This document shows, piece after piece, positions 13,166-24,292 of a DNA stretch of 64,000 nucleotides. This stretch comes from Congeria kusceri (lineage: Eukaryota > Mollusca > Bivalvia > Myida > Dreissenidae). The stretch is from NCBI GenBank assembly GCA_027627225.1, contig CM051036.1, positions 39,014,426 through 39,078,425 of the forward strand. The letters run 5' to 3'. The notes under the pieces were generated by a model that had not been told where the DNA came from, did not search any database, and saw only the letters and a list, made by a program, of their open reading frames with translations. The position numbers and the translations under genes were made by a program. The number at the start of each line of letters is the position of its first letter. Position 1 is the stretch's first letter.

Positions 13166-13750
13166 ATGGCAGACGTCAACAACAATTAGGCGTTCGCCAA
13201 ATATTTCAAGATCAAAGTAATAAAAAAAAATAAAGAATCTATTTCTATACGAAAAATACATTTAAGTAACACTGTTTCCGACATTGTAGCCGAATTATAT
13301 GAACATTCTAATGTAATTATCTCAAGTGTATTTGCTGAACAAGCAGAGTTGTGCGTGGGCATAACTGAGGTCATCAAAAGCTTTGGGTAGGTTTAATAAA
13401 ATAAATACAATTATTAATTAACATGTTTAATATACCTTTAAATATACCTGTATCTTCTATGTTTTTGGCCACCTTAAAGTTGAACAAAATAATTATCTTT
13501 TGTGTTTCTTTGTTATCAGACACTTTGACAGAACAGAAATTGTGTACTAAGTCAAACTTTGTTTTCATGCTTTTTTTTTATTTCAAGGTCACGGACTGTC
13601 AGTATAACAGTGAAGGATGTCGGTGACAAGGATGATATGGAAGAAAAGCAAGATGCCTCTAACATCTTTGATGTGATGATGCTTTGGTTAAACATTTGTT
13701 TAATAAAACAAAGTAGTGCACAATTGTGTAACATATCAGTTTTATTCTAG
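13166..13750 (+). pseudogene. Candidate two-exon gene, unknown family, with a stop at codon 8
   Basis: Product not recognised. Exon 1 runs from ATG 13166 (MADVNNN) into TAG at 13187-13189, then stays open in the same frame for 65 more codons (from AFAKYFKIK to ITEVIKSF) up to a good donor, G^GTAGGT, at 13386/13387. After a 201-bp AT-rich intron with a T-rich tract and TTTCAAG at 13587, exon 2 starts at 13588. The split Gly codon joins and the frame continues (SRTVSITVKDVGDKDD) to TAG at 13748. An AATAAA lies inside exon 2 at about 13700, so the real 3' end may differ. Hydrophilic Lys/Glu/Asp-rich segments and mixed codon third positions look coding. The codon-8 stop could mean a pseudogene, an assembly error, readthrough or a missed upstream exon. 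Chance open frames in AT-rich DNA remain possible. Confidence 0.4.
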
Positions 13751-14815
13751 CTATTCTTTAATACGAAGCTTTTAAGAAATAAAAAAAAAACGAGTTTGCT
13801 CAAAGTGCATGCTTTATTTACCTACTGGTAACAAAGGCATATAAATAGAGAGATAATTTTATTTATTTTAGTGAAATGTACAAATATACATACCATTTAA
13901 AAATGGGTTTATTAAACACCTGAACCCACGGGCCTCTAAGTCACTGGAAAACAATATATTTCATCATACATCATGAATTAATGTTTAAATAAATTAATTA
14001 CAAGTGTTCAAACACATTGTCAATATGACAATACAATATGATACAAAAGCATTTGCAAGTTAAATACAATAAATGTATTGGAAAACTATGAAGTAATAAT
14101 TGTTTCAAATACATAGTTTATGAGTTTAAAACTAGTTTATTTATACTAGTTTGTCTTAAATGTGCATGTTTTTTGGCCGGGACTGATAAAAATGTTGTAT
14201 TTTGAAAATAAAAAAATGATCCTTATTCCAATTTTATTTTTATTTTGTTTATCAACTGGTGCAAAAAAGAAATTTAAATTTTTATTTTTATTTTTCCCCC
14301 GACTCAATTCTAAAAAAAATTCCCATAAAATGAAAAAAAAAAAAATGTTGGCCTAATATAAACATTATTTTAACTGCTGATTTTGCAAGATGTCAGGGCT
14401 CAAGATAATATTTTAGTTAAAGCATATTGGTAGCCCCAAAATGTTAATTTTAATAAGCTTTTCAAAATGGGTACTTAGCTGTTGATTCACAAAACAACCA
14501 CAAGTGGCGGTCTGTTTTTAAGTATTAAAAGGTTCCAAGAGGGATTGCCACATTATGCTGTATAACTAATTAGTTGCACAACACATTGGAATGAGCCGCC
14601 TAATGCGGAGGTCTGCGCTCTCAGATTGCAGTTTATATTTCGGATACTGTATTTAGCTTTAAAAAGGGTACTTACCCTTTCATGTAAAGTATTAAAAAGT
14701 TCCAAGAAGTACCCCCAATGCTATTTGTTAAACAGTATCTGTAAGTTTAAAAGTGTATCTATTAACATTGAGTATTCACTCTAACTGCAGTACCTAGAAA
14801 AGACTTATTGTAAGC
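13751..14815. other. Very AT-rich unique DNA
   Basis: Poly-A/T runs (for example 14320-14345) and no convincing ORF. The short open frame at 14162-14356 is low-complexity Lys/Phe and is not credible. Confidence 0.45.
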
Positions 14816-14864
14816 ATTATAAACATTTTTATTTTAGGTATTACCAAAAAGGGTTCTAGCATTA

Positions 14865-15866
14865 CAGTCTAACCTGTGGTAGCGACCACCTGCATTAAGC
14901 GACTCCCTCAGTTTAACGACCATTACTAATTCCTCCCAACGCAAATTCTATTAAAAATGGCCTTAATTAGCGACCACCTTTATTTTCCGTGACCAGCGAC
15001 CATTAAGTCGTCCTCATTAACCTTGATTAGTGTATTAAGCGACTGAGTGTCAGTTCAGCAGTTACGTTGCTAAGCAACTGTAACATTTGCTGCGAAAGTA
15101 CGAGCAAGTATCATTGTCATCTGATAATAGATAAGATTTTCACAGGTAATCTACTCGACTGCGGGTGTGGCTGTTTAATCCATTTTCTTTAAGTGGTATT
15201 CGGACGACTTTTAACCAGCTAAGCGGTCATTGTCTGCGTATTCCATTGTTTACTTGACCCGAAAATGTCTGCATATTCCGTCTGCGGTTTAGTCAGGGAC
15301 AGTAGGGCAGCGTATTTTAAAAGCATGCGCTGTGACGTTAATTACTACTGTGTAAACATGGTTTGACATAATGCGGGTGGGGAATTTTCAGTATTTACAG
15401 AATTGTGCAACGTTTACACTTTGTTGGATCATATGATTAACGTGTAAGATATACAGTTCATTTCTCACGTTTAAAATCAGTTATTTACAATAAACACAGG
15501 TTGAAAGCGATAACAAATACATGTACAATCATTTGGTTCCCAGACCGAATGACAATTGAAGATTATAGAATCGCAGTACAGTTATGCTATTTTAGCGTTT
15601 AATACAACATACGTGTGTAATAAAATAATGTCAAATAAAATTATTTAAATAATAAACCAAATATTATTACCACTTATTTATTCTTTATCCCTTATGAACA
15701 TACAAACTTTATTTGAATAAACTGTATTTTTATTCAGGTGAAAAAGCATAAGATGTATAACCAAAGACCACTGCCTTTGCAAGTTACACTGCATTAAGAG
15801 ACCACCTGTGTTAAGAGACCACTTTTAAGAATCACCATGGGCGGTCTCTTACCACAGGTTAGACTC
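14865..15866 (+). mobile_element. 1.0-kb TA-flanked MITE, pogo/mariner-type ends
   Basis: The ends are CAGTCTAACCTGTGGTAGCG on the left and, read inward on the minus strand, GAGTCTAACCTGTGGTAAGA on the right. Both run into short repeats of the type ATTAAG(C/A)GACCACC. It is flanked by TA at 14863-14864 and 15867-15868; the neighbouring minisatellite units have AGCATTATCTAC with a single TA, which is the pre-insertion sequence. TIRs of the form CAGTNNAACCTNNNNTTAA with TA duplication are known from pogo/Tc1-mariner relatives. No transposase ORF, so non-autonomous. Confidence 0.85.
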
Positions 15867-16031
15867 TATCTACAACATTTTTATTTTAGAAATTACCGAA
15901 AAGGGTTCTACCATTATCTTCAACATTTTTATTTTAGACGTTACCAAAAAGGGTTCTAGCATTATCTACAACATTTTTATTTTAGGTATTACCAAAAAGC
16001 GTTCTATCATTATCTACAACATTTTTATTTT

Positions 16032-16503
16032 GGTTAGATACCAGTAATTCCAATTCCCATAGAGTCCCATTATAAAACTGCAAACTTCCCAAGCATTTTT
16101 CTAGCATTTCCTTTATTTCAGATTGTGCAAGCCTGGTATCAATTTAAAGATCAATTTGTCCTCTTTCAAATTTTGCAATAAGAAAGCTATGTCATGCTAC
16201 TTCTAAGAAAATGCATCTCACTTGAATGCAGGCACCGGTAGGAAACAGGGTTTTGGCAGTCATATTTCGACAAAAGCCCCATATCACAGTAAACACAACC
16301 CAAAGTTCACCTTTCAAGTTAGCCTCCAATGAAATGCACCAAAATGTTGCAGATACGCATAGGATATAAGAAATAACCACAATAGGTATGTCTGAGATTG
16401 CTAAATGGCTTTTATGCCAGAAGAAAAGAGGAACTCTTTAGTAATAGGCACTACTTTTGAATGGACCACGGAGGGATACACAATGATTTACTGGTATCTA
16501 ACC
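16032..16503 (+). mobile_element. 472-bp element with GGTTAGATACCAGTAA inverted ends
   Basis: Perfect inverted ends GGTTAGATACCAGTAA sit inside the 48-bp array. Flanking TTTT is present on both sides (16028-16031 and 16504-16507), while the intact array unit reads ATTTTTATTTTAGG, so a 4-bp TTTT duplication is implied. The interior is unique and non-coding. I do not recognise the superfamily from the ends. Confidence 0.8.
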
Positions 16504-16690
16504 TTTTAGGTATTACCAAAAAGGGTTCCAGCATTATCTACAACACTTTTATTTTAGGCATTACCAAAAAGGGTTCCAGCATTATCTACAACACTTTTAT
16601 TTTAGGTATTACCAAAAAGGGTTCCAGCATTATCTACAACACTTTTATTTTAGGTATTACCAAAAAGGGTTCTAGCCTTATCTACAAGCA

Positions 16691-17160
16691 GTACTATTGT
16701 TATCAACATTTATTGGCTGTTGACATTACGTCAATAGACCCAAAACTACAAACAATTAACGTACACAAACAATAATGACATCTCTCGAGGACAAATTTTA
16801 AAGATTTGTCCTTTAAATATGACTCAAAACCAATGGGGGTAATCAACATGTTCACGTAAGTTTGCAACATGCTAATGTTGTTTAATAATTGTGACTGGTA
16901 ACTAGTACATAAACAATTATCTGGAAGACCTCCTATGCACATATTTTTACATTTCTTATTTGCAGATACCCATTTTGATTGCAAATAATCTTGGGTCATT
17001 TCAAGACTAAAGGTTTACCATACATGGCAACCATTAGCCTGGTTCCTCAACAGGTCCGCTATGTGTACAGAGGTACTTCATCCTAAGAAATGCATGTTAT
17101 TATTATGTGAAGTTAGAAGAAGACAACACACATAGAATAAACTGTTTGATTATACAATTG
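16691..17160. other. Unique DNA, no gene seen
   Basis: No repeats or exon-like sequence recognised. The reverse open frame at 16703-16999 lacks start context and splice signals. Confidence 0.4.
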
Positions 17161-17420
17161 TGGCGCGTCGTGGGAAAACCGGACTTAATGCATGTGCGTA
17201 AAGTGTCATCCCAGATTAGCCTGTGCAGTCCGCACAGGCTAATCCAGGACGGCACTTTCCGCCTACAGTGGATTTATGTTTAGAAGAGACTTCCTTAAAA
17301 CAGAAAATACCATACAAGCGGAAAGTGCCATCCCGGATTAGCCTGTGCGGACTGCACAGGCTAATCCGGGACGACACTTTACGCACATGCATTAAGACCG
17401 GTTTTCTCACGACGCGCCAC
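17161..17420. mobile_element. Near-palindromic MITE, family P, copy 1
   Basis: The two halves are inverted copies. Both begin TGGCGCGTCGTG(G/A)GAAAAC, then CTTAATGCATGTGCGTAAAG and internal inverted pairs of ATTAGCCTGTGC with GCACAGGCTAAT. The centre carries CTACAGTGGATTTATG, AGAAGAGACTTCCTTAAAAC and AGAAAATACC. The flanks read CAATTG on both sides, itself palindromic, so the end point cannot be fixed. Transcribed, it would fold into one long hairpin. Open frames inside it are shadows. Confidence 0.85.
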
Positions 17421-18111
17421 AATTGTTTTATATGCAGTTAACCATTTCTAAATTAAAAGTCTAGCAAAGTAATTAATACAGCAGGCGCCTGCATTTATAA
17501 TAACATCAGTAAAATTGATTTTACAACAAATCTGCAACAATGTACTTGAAAAACAAACTTTACATTCTATGTTTGATGTCTTATTCTAACTTCACATAAT
17601 AAGAATGTTCAACACACATTAGTTGAATACAATGACAGACATGCAGATGTATGAGAATTACTTTCAGATCAAAAGGCTGACATCTTTTTTTATCTGTATA
17701 TAACTAACTACACAACAGCCAAACAATGTGTTGCGTTCAGATGTACCAAACTCGATGAAACAACGCATAGACCAGTCTGCATATAAATTATTCACTAAAT
17801 GTAACACTACCATTGCATTTTCGAAACTAAACCTACTTAAAGTGTATGATCTTTTAATAGATATAGTGGCATAAATACAATCAAGTTAATTAACATATAT
17901 TTGTATATAAAATGAAATAAAAGTTAAGAACAAACTTCGCTTTTAAACGCACAATAAGCTAGTTTTTAAACACCAAATAGTTTTTTCCTCTGTACAAGCG
18001 GAAACTCAAATACATTAGTATATATGTTGAATTGACAGTTGGTTTAGGTTACACAGCAGTAATAATTGATGCAAAATTCGACACTAGTACTTGTTGATTT
18101 ATTTCATACTG
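17421..18111. other. Unique AT-rich DNA
   Basis: No gene or repeat copy recognised. Confidence 0.4.
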
Positions 18112-20281
18112 AAGTGTTTTTTTCTTCATTTTTCTGTTTTTCTGTTTGCTTTCAAGTTTTATTGTCTTTTTCATCTGCTTATTTTGAAAATAATAGATAT
18201 GAAAGATTAATTATCAATTATAATTGTACATACACACTTTAATTTAATTATTTTACTGTTTAATATTTAAACAAGAGATGTTTGTAAAACATGTATGCCC
18301 CCCGACTTGCAGCAAAGTTGTGAATATGTGCAATTGTTAAGAAATTTTTTTAATACGCAAGCCCAAGCGAGGTCTCGATATAGGGTATCTATGTATGAAG
18401 TTTCATTAAAATATATTGATGCGTTCTCAAGTTATTGAGAGGAAACCGTTTTTCCATTTTTAGTAATGGTGACCTTGACCTTGACCCCACCCTGCCCATA
18501 TGAAATCCCAAGAGAGGTCTCAATATAAGGTATCTATGTATGAAGTTTTATTAAAATATCTCGATGCGTTCTCAAGTTATTGAGCGGAAACCGTTTTTCT
18601 ACTTTTAGCAACTGTGACCTTGACCCAACCCACCCCATATGCAATCCCAACAGAGGTCTCTATATAAGTTATATATGTATGAGGTTTCATTAAAATATCT
18701 CGATGTGTTCTCAAGTTACTGTGCTGAAACCATTTTTTCTATTTTTAGTAATGGTGACCTTGACCCCACGCACCCCATATGCAATCCCAAGCGAGGTCTG
18801 AATATAAGGTATCTATGTACGAACTTTCATTAAAATATCTCGATGCATTCTCAAGTTATTGAGTGGAGACTGTTCTTCTATTTCTAGTAATGGTGACCTT
18901 GACCGTGACCCCACCAACCCCATATGCAATCCCAAGCGAGATCTCAATATAAGGTATCTATGTATGTAGTTTCATTAAAATATCTCGATGCGTTCTCAAG
19001 TTATTGAGCGGAAACCGTTTTTCTATTTTTAGTAATGGTGACCATCACCCCACCCACCCCATATGCAATCCCAAGCGAGGTCTCGATGTAAGGTATTTAT
19101 GTATAAAGTTTCATTAAAATATCTCAATGCTTTCTGAAGTTATTAAGCGGAAACCGTTTTTCTATTTTTAGTAATGGTGACCTTGACCTTGACCACCCCC
19201 ACCCCATATGCAATCCCAAGCCAGGTCTCGATGTAAGGTATCTATGTATACAGTTTCATTAAAATATCTCAATGCGTTCTCAAGTTATTGAGGGGAAACC
19301 ATTTTTCTATTATTAGCAATGATGACCTTTGACCTGTTGACCTCAAAATTTATAGGGTTCTTCCTTTCCTCACAAGCAACCAGCGTACCAACTTTCATGA
19401 TCATAGGTCAAAGCGTTCTAAAGATATCATGCGGAAACGAAATGGTCTACCATTTTTCTATTTGTAGTAATGGTGACCTTGACCTTGACCCCAACCATCC
19501 CATATGCAATCCCAAGTGAGGTCTCGATGTAAGGTATCTATGTATACAGTTTCATTAAAATATCTCAATGCGTTCTCAAGTTATTCAGGGGAAACCGTTT
19601 TTCTATTTTTAGTAACGGTGACCTTGACCTTTGACCTGTTGACCTCAACATTTATAGGGTTCTTCCTTTCCTCCCAAGTAACCAGCGTACCAACTTTCAT
19701 GATCGTAGGTCAAAGCGTTCTCAAGATATCGTGCGGAAACTAAATGGTCTATGGGCAGACCTACCAACGGACAGTTGCAAAGCAAGATACCTCCAATTCT
19801 TTGAAGGGGGGCATAATGAACAATTCATAAATAACACTGCAAAACTATGTGTATGGCCTGCTTATCAAATGAACCGTTTTGATAAACAGGCCATACAGAT
19901 ATTTGTGCAAAAGATAAAAATTATTTTCCTATAACAGCAGTAAACGAATGAAAGTTCCATTTTTAGACTGTTGGCGCAAGAAGTGTTTTTTTCGTTATTT
20001 TTCTGTTTGCCTTCAAGTTTTATTGTCTTTTTCCTCTGCTTATTTTGAAAATAATTGATATGAAAGATCAATTATAAATTATCATTGTATATACACACTT
20101 TAATTTAATTATTTTACTATTTAATATTGAAATAAACAATTCATAAATATCACTGCAAAACTATGTGTATGGCCTGCTTATCAAATGAAATGAATACAGA
20201 TATTTTTGCAAAAGATAAAAATTATTTTCCTATTACAGCAGTTAACGAATGGAAATTCCATTTTTAGACTGTTGGTGCAAG
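18112..20281. repeat. About 300-bp tandem segmental duplication, one copy interrupted
   Basis: Copy A is 18112-18271 plus 19817-19980; copy B is 19981-20281. They share AAGTGTTTTTTTC, TTCAAGTTTTATTGTCTTTT, TTTAATTTAATTATTTTACT, CACTGCAAAACTATGTGTAT and AGACTGTTGG(C/T)GCAAG, with a few percent to about 10 percent difference. Copy A is split by the 1545-bp element at 18272-19816; copy B keeps the uninterrupted site at 20132/20133. Copy A also has a small local inversion-like addition (AACCGTTTTGATAAACAGGC) absent from B. Confidence 0.88.
18272..19816 (+). mobile_element. ACAAGAG-type element with about 170-bp core (TGACCTTGACC family)
   Basis: It begins CAAGAGATGTTTGTAAAACA then TGTATGCCCCCC, and ends AAGGGGGGCATAA, so ATGCCCCCC and GGGGGGCAT form subterminal inverted repeats. 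The 5' head also folds (ATGTTTGTAAAACAT). The core is about eight units of roughly 170 bp, each with CAATCCCAAGCGAGGTCTC, TAAGGTATCTATGTATGAAG, TTTCATTAAAATATCTCGAT, GCGTTCTCAAGTTATTGAG and TGACCTTGACCTTGACCCC. The last units switch to a TGACCTTTGACCTGTTGACC variant. Comparison with copy B of the surrounding duplication gives exact ends and apparently no target duplication. No protein encoded. Confidence 0.85.
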
Positions 20282-21195
20282 CCAACAGGATTTAGTAGTT
20301 GTATTCAAACATCGGTCTTGAGGGAACTACTTTTTTACTCTGCAGGCTACGAGTCAGTAAATCGATAAATTACTGCGCTTCGCTAAGCAGTGAGTCTTTC
20401 TGTTATCGATGCTACTTTCTATGAATCGATGACAAGAAATAGATCCAACTTAAACACTAATAAACAATAATAATCCAGTTTGTCCACATCTACAAGTGAA
20501 TTCATGTTATGTCTATTCACATAAGTATTATAGTGTATCTGTTTGTGCTGTTTAATGGTTAACTGCGTACGTATTACATCATATTGCGTAAGTTTAACAA
20601 CATGGCATTCATTGACTGATTACATAAAGTGGAGAAATCATAACCACTCTATTGACAATTGCTATTGTTTTTGAAGTATGCATACAAATTTTGCTTCTAA
20701 AGAGAGTTTTGAATGTATTTTACTTACTAATTTAACTTATTTTTAATTAAATCGGTATTTTCCAAGCATAGCGCTTGTGTTAAAAAGCACTGAACATTGA
20801 TTCGAACTTATACGGTTAAACGACTACTTTTACCCGTTGTAGATTGACTTGTATGCATATAACTCTGTTTGCTTTTTAAATAGTTTGCAGAAAAATTATT
20901 TACCCCACACGAATTACAAAAAATAATGATGGGAATGTTGTAGATAAATAGCATTGAATAAGACGCGTGCTATATAAGTTGGAATTTGCAAAAGACAGTG
21001 GACTGGATCACCATTTTCAATTATGCCAAATACCAGCTTATACCAATTTATTCAAGTAGAGTGTATAGTTATGAGTTTCGATATTTGCTTTGTAGAAATG
21101 ATATAACAGACAGGTGACTTACTTTAATAATGTTCCTCATGATAAAAATACTCTCCTTATTCATTTGCTTTTAGTTTCTTTTCTCACCAACAGTC
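20267..21195 (+). mobile_element. Candidate DNA element with GACTGTTGGTG ends
   Basis: The left end AGACTGTTGGTG and right end CACCAACAGTC are inverted. A related sequence lies at 55092-55790: both share GCAGGCTACGAGTCAGTA about 90 bp from the left and TAGTTTCTTTT followed by CCAACAGTCTTTCTAC on the right. The similarity runs a few bases past the inverted end, so the true right boundary may be near 21211. No coding capacity. The interior is AT-rich and diverged between copies. Confidence 0.5.
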
Positions 21196-21211
21196 TTTCT
21201 ACACTGTCAGC

Positions 21212-21854
21212 ATTTTGATTTTAACCCATACCAACAATACAGGCACACAATGTCACGAAAACCTCTTATCAAGTTCATGCACATGTGATCTCAATTACAA
21301 ACTATATTTATGTCAATTTTAATTAGTAAAATAGCTCAGGACATGGCAGTAAAATTAATTCCCACAATCCCACAGCATTTAGACACACACACACATGGAT
21401 ACTGCTGGTAAAATAATTAGCAGTTTCCACTTACTTTGCTTTTTCAAGTTATCTGATGCCACTCATAAACACTGCTCCATAAATCAGTGAGTTAGGAATG
21501 CTCGCTGAAAGTGATAAGCTTGAAGAGCTGAAAGGTTCATTAAAGAAATTAAACATTGGGCTACTGTTTCAATTAATGACCAAACACTTAATAACCACAC
21601 AATGCAGATCAAAAAACCTTTTTGTTCTGTACCAAGGGCACATATGTAGCCTTAGCCTGCATAAATATCATCTAATAATTATAACTGTGCGCATACAAAT
21701 TATGTTTTGCCAATATATAATTTCTTTACTGATGCAACGCTGTTGCATATAGTCCATTTTTGTTTGATCTTTATCATAATGAACTTCAGACACAAATCCT
21801 TTAGATCAATTGAAAACTCTATACTATAAATTGCAACAGTTTTACTGTATATTC
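21212..21854. other. Unique DNA, possible regulatory patch, unproven ORF
   Basis: The sequence at about 21400-21600 (ATAATTAGCAGTTTCCACTT, TCAATTAATGACC, AATAACCACAC) is rich in homeodomain-type and one RUNX-type core. An open frame from ATG 21498 (MLAESDKLEELKGSLKKLN) reads protein-like for 25 residues, then becomes unremarkable. There is no splice or promoter support. I regard neither as established. Confidence 0.3.
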
Positions 21855-22024
21855 TTTTTCATTGCTATATATTCATAAAATTTTCTGATGGGTCACAGTC
21901 CCAGTCATGGTTTTCACAGTTTAATTTGTTTGCGGGACGAATTTTTCATTGCTATATATTCATAAAATTTTCTGATGGGTCACAGTCCCAGTCATGGTTT
22001 TCACACCTTAATTTGTTTGTTTGG
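21855..22024. repeat. 87-bp tandem duplication
   Basis: TTTTTCATTGCTATATATTC through CAGTCATGGTTTTCACA occurs twice, at 21855-21941 and 21942-22024, almost identical. It is a recent local duplication of non-coding DNA. Confidence 0.95.
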
Positions 22025-22228
22025 CTCACTTCGAGTCGCATTAAGTTGCTTATCGATTAGATGCACTTTATTACTGTCAATCGATTTCACAGCTGTTGCA
22101 AACTTGTCATCGATACAATTACCCAAAGGTCTGAGTAAAATATGACATTAATATTTTGCATAACAGGAGGAGAATCAGCATTCTCACATTTTCGTGCAGA
22201 ATAATATGCTTAAGTACAAATACAGTAA

Positions 22229-23547
22229 ACAAGAGGGCCAAGATGACCCTAGGTCGCTTACCTGAGTGTAAAGCATCATAATGGCTTTTAACGAAAAGAT
22301 TGTTTAAGATTTCAATATAGCCATATATGGAAATCTGTCCCGCCCCCCCGACCGCCATTATTTTTAAAGAATCAAAATGATTTCCAGGAATTTGGTAGAC
22401 GGTCACCCAATGAACATGTATGTGAAATTATTTTGAAATTTAGCCAGTGGTTTCAGACAAGAAGATTTTTTACGTTTTCAATATAGCCATATATGGAAAA
22501 CTGCCCCGCCCCCTGGTGGCCATGTTTTTTAACAAATCAAAATGACTTCAAGGAATTTGATAGAGGGTTACCCAAGGAGCATTTATGTGAAATTATTTTG
22601 AAATCCAGCCAGTGGTTTCAGACAAGAAGTTTTTAATACAGCCATAGAATGAAAACTGCCCCGCCCCCTGGCAGCCATGTTTTTTAATGTATCAAAATTG
22701 AAATTGAAAGAATTTGGTAGAGGTCACCCAAGGAGCATTTCTGTGAAATTATTTTGAAATCCAGCCCGTGGTTTCAGACTAGAAGATTTTTACAGTTTTT
22801 AATATAGCCATATAAGGGAAACTGCCCTGCCCCCTAGCTACCATGTTTTTTTAACAATTCTAAATGATTTCAAGGAATTTGGTAGAGAGTCACCCAAGGA
22901 CCAATTCTTTGAAATTATTTTGAAATACAGCCAGTGGTTTCAGACTAGAAGATGTTTAAAGTTTTCAATATAGTTATATAAGGAAAACTGGCCCCCCCCT
23001 CCCCCCTGGCGGCCATGTTTTTCAACGAATCAAAATAATTTCAAGGAATTTGGTAGAGGGTCACCCAAGGAACATTTCTGTGAAATTATTTTAAAATCCA
23101 GCCAGTGGTTTCAGACAAGAAGATTGTTAAAGTTTTCAATATAGCCATATAAGGAAAACTGCCCCGCCCTCTGGCGGCCATGCTTTTTAACGAATCAAAA
23201 TGACATGAAGGAATTTGGTAGAGGGTCACCCAAGGAGCATTTCTGTGAAAACTATTTTCAAATCCAGCCAGTGGTTTCTGACAAGAAGATTTTTTTAGGT
23301 TTTCAAGTTTTTAAGCTTTTGGTTGCCATGACAACCAGAGTTTTCAATATATTTAAATAAATTGAAGGAATTTGGTAAATGAACAACCCAGGAACATTCC
23401 TGCTAAGTTTGGTTAAAATCCGCCTAGTGGTTTCAGAGAAGTTGTTTGAAGTAAAATGTGGACGACGGACGACATAAGCCGGACGCTGGACACAGACTGA
23501 CCACAATAGCTCACCCTTGAGCACTTCGTGCTCAGGTGAGCTAAAAA
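22229..23547 (+). mobile_element. Pearl-like element, family 1 ends with a different core
   Basis: It has the same termini as the element at 1280 (ACAAGAGGGCCAAGATGACC, CTTACCTGAG; hairpin GAGCACTTCGTGCTC then AGGTGAGCTAAAAA). The core is another repeat: about seven units of roughly 155 bp with AACTGCCCCGCCCCCTGG, GGCCATGTTTTTTAACGAAT, TTGGTAGAGGGTCACCCAAG and CAGCCAGTGGTTTCAGAC. Conserved ends with an exchanged core suggest the ends define mobility and the core is free to change. Confidence 0.85.
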
Positions 23548-23879
23548 GGCAGAAACTGCTGCATCCCCAATTGCTGAGCAATCTACAGAAGGCTGCAGTA
23601 TCAAACCTGGGTGAATATCTAGATCAGCAACACCAAAGGGGTCAGCCATAGGATTTTAGTAAGGGGACGAAACTAAATAAAATGTAAAATGTTACATTAA
23701 AAAATATGAAGCCATTATGGCTTACGTCTTATTGCTATTGTACATGAATATTTGGAATTTATTTAATCGATGTTTGTTAGGCTATGTGAATACTCTTCAT
23801 TCAGAGATTTGAATCTGAAGCAGACAAATTTCCGCCTGTGGTAGGAAACAAACTCGGACTTCGTTTGGCTCAAAGTTTC

Positions 23880-24292
23880 CACTGCCGTCTATGCTGCTGC
23901 TGCCCCAAAAGCCCCTGCTACTGTTACTACTACCACTACTACTACTTCTTCTATTATTACTACTACTACTACAATAACTGCTGCTGCTTCTACTACTGCT
24001 TCTACTGCTGCTGTTTCTGCTGCTACTACAACTGCTGACTCTGCTACAACTACCACTACTACTACTGCTGGTGCTGCTGTTGCTACAACTACTGCTTTTG
24101 CTATTGCTGTTGCTACAACTACTACTGCTGCTGCTGCTGCTGCTACTGCTGCTACTACTACTACTACTACTTATGCTTCTGCTACTGCTAAAACTTCAAA
24201 TACTACTATTGCTGCTGATGCTACTGCTTTTATTACTACTACAACTAATTATACTACAACTTCTGCTGCTGTGGGTACTACTGCTTCTAAAC
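23880..24292 (+). repeat. CTN trinucleotide microsatellite, about 410 bp
   Basis: Mixed CTG, CTA, CTT and CAA triplets run almost without interruption. On the plus strand one frame reads poly-Leu and another poly-Tyr/Cys. The strand is very pyrimidine-rich. The 90-residue Leu-rich open frame is not a credible protein. Confidence 0.95.

Larger units (their letters stand above)
14816..16690. repeat. 48-bp minisatellite split by two insertions
   Basis: Units of 48 bp (TTTTATTTTAGGTATTACCA, AAAAGGGTTCTAGCATTATC, TACAACA) occur as a single unit at 14816-14864, about 3.5 units at 15867-16031 and about 4 units at 16504-16690. The pieces are separated by insertions at 14865-15866 and 16032-16503 (separate entries). 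Removing both restores unit phase. Units in the last block share the variants TTCCAGC and ACACTTTT, so that block was homogenised on its own. The open frame through it exists because 48 is a multiple of three. Confidence 0.9.

Noticed and set aside
16461..16775. 104-codon open frame with four 16-residue repeats
   Set aside because: It reflects the 48-bp minisatellite unit joined to unique DNA.
17216..17441. Open frames shared by 17.2, 35.9, 38.5 and 52.3 kb
   Set aside because: They read through the arms of palindromic MITE family P in both directions and are non-coding.
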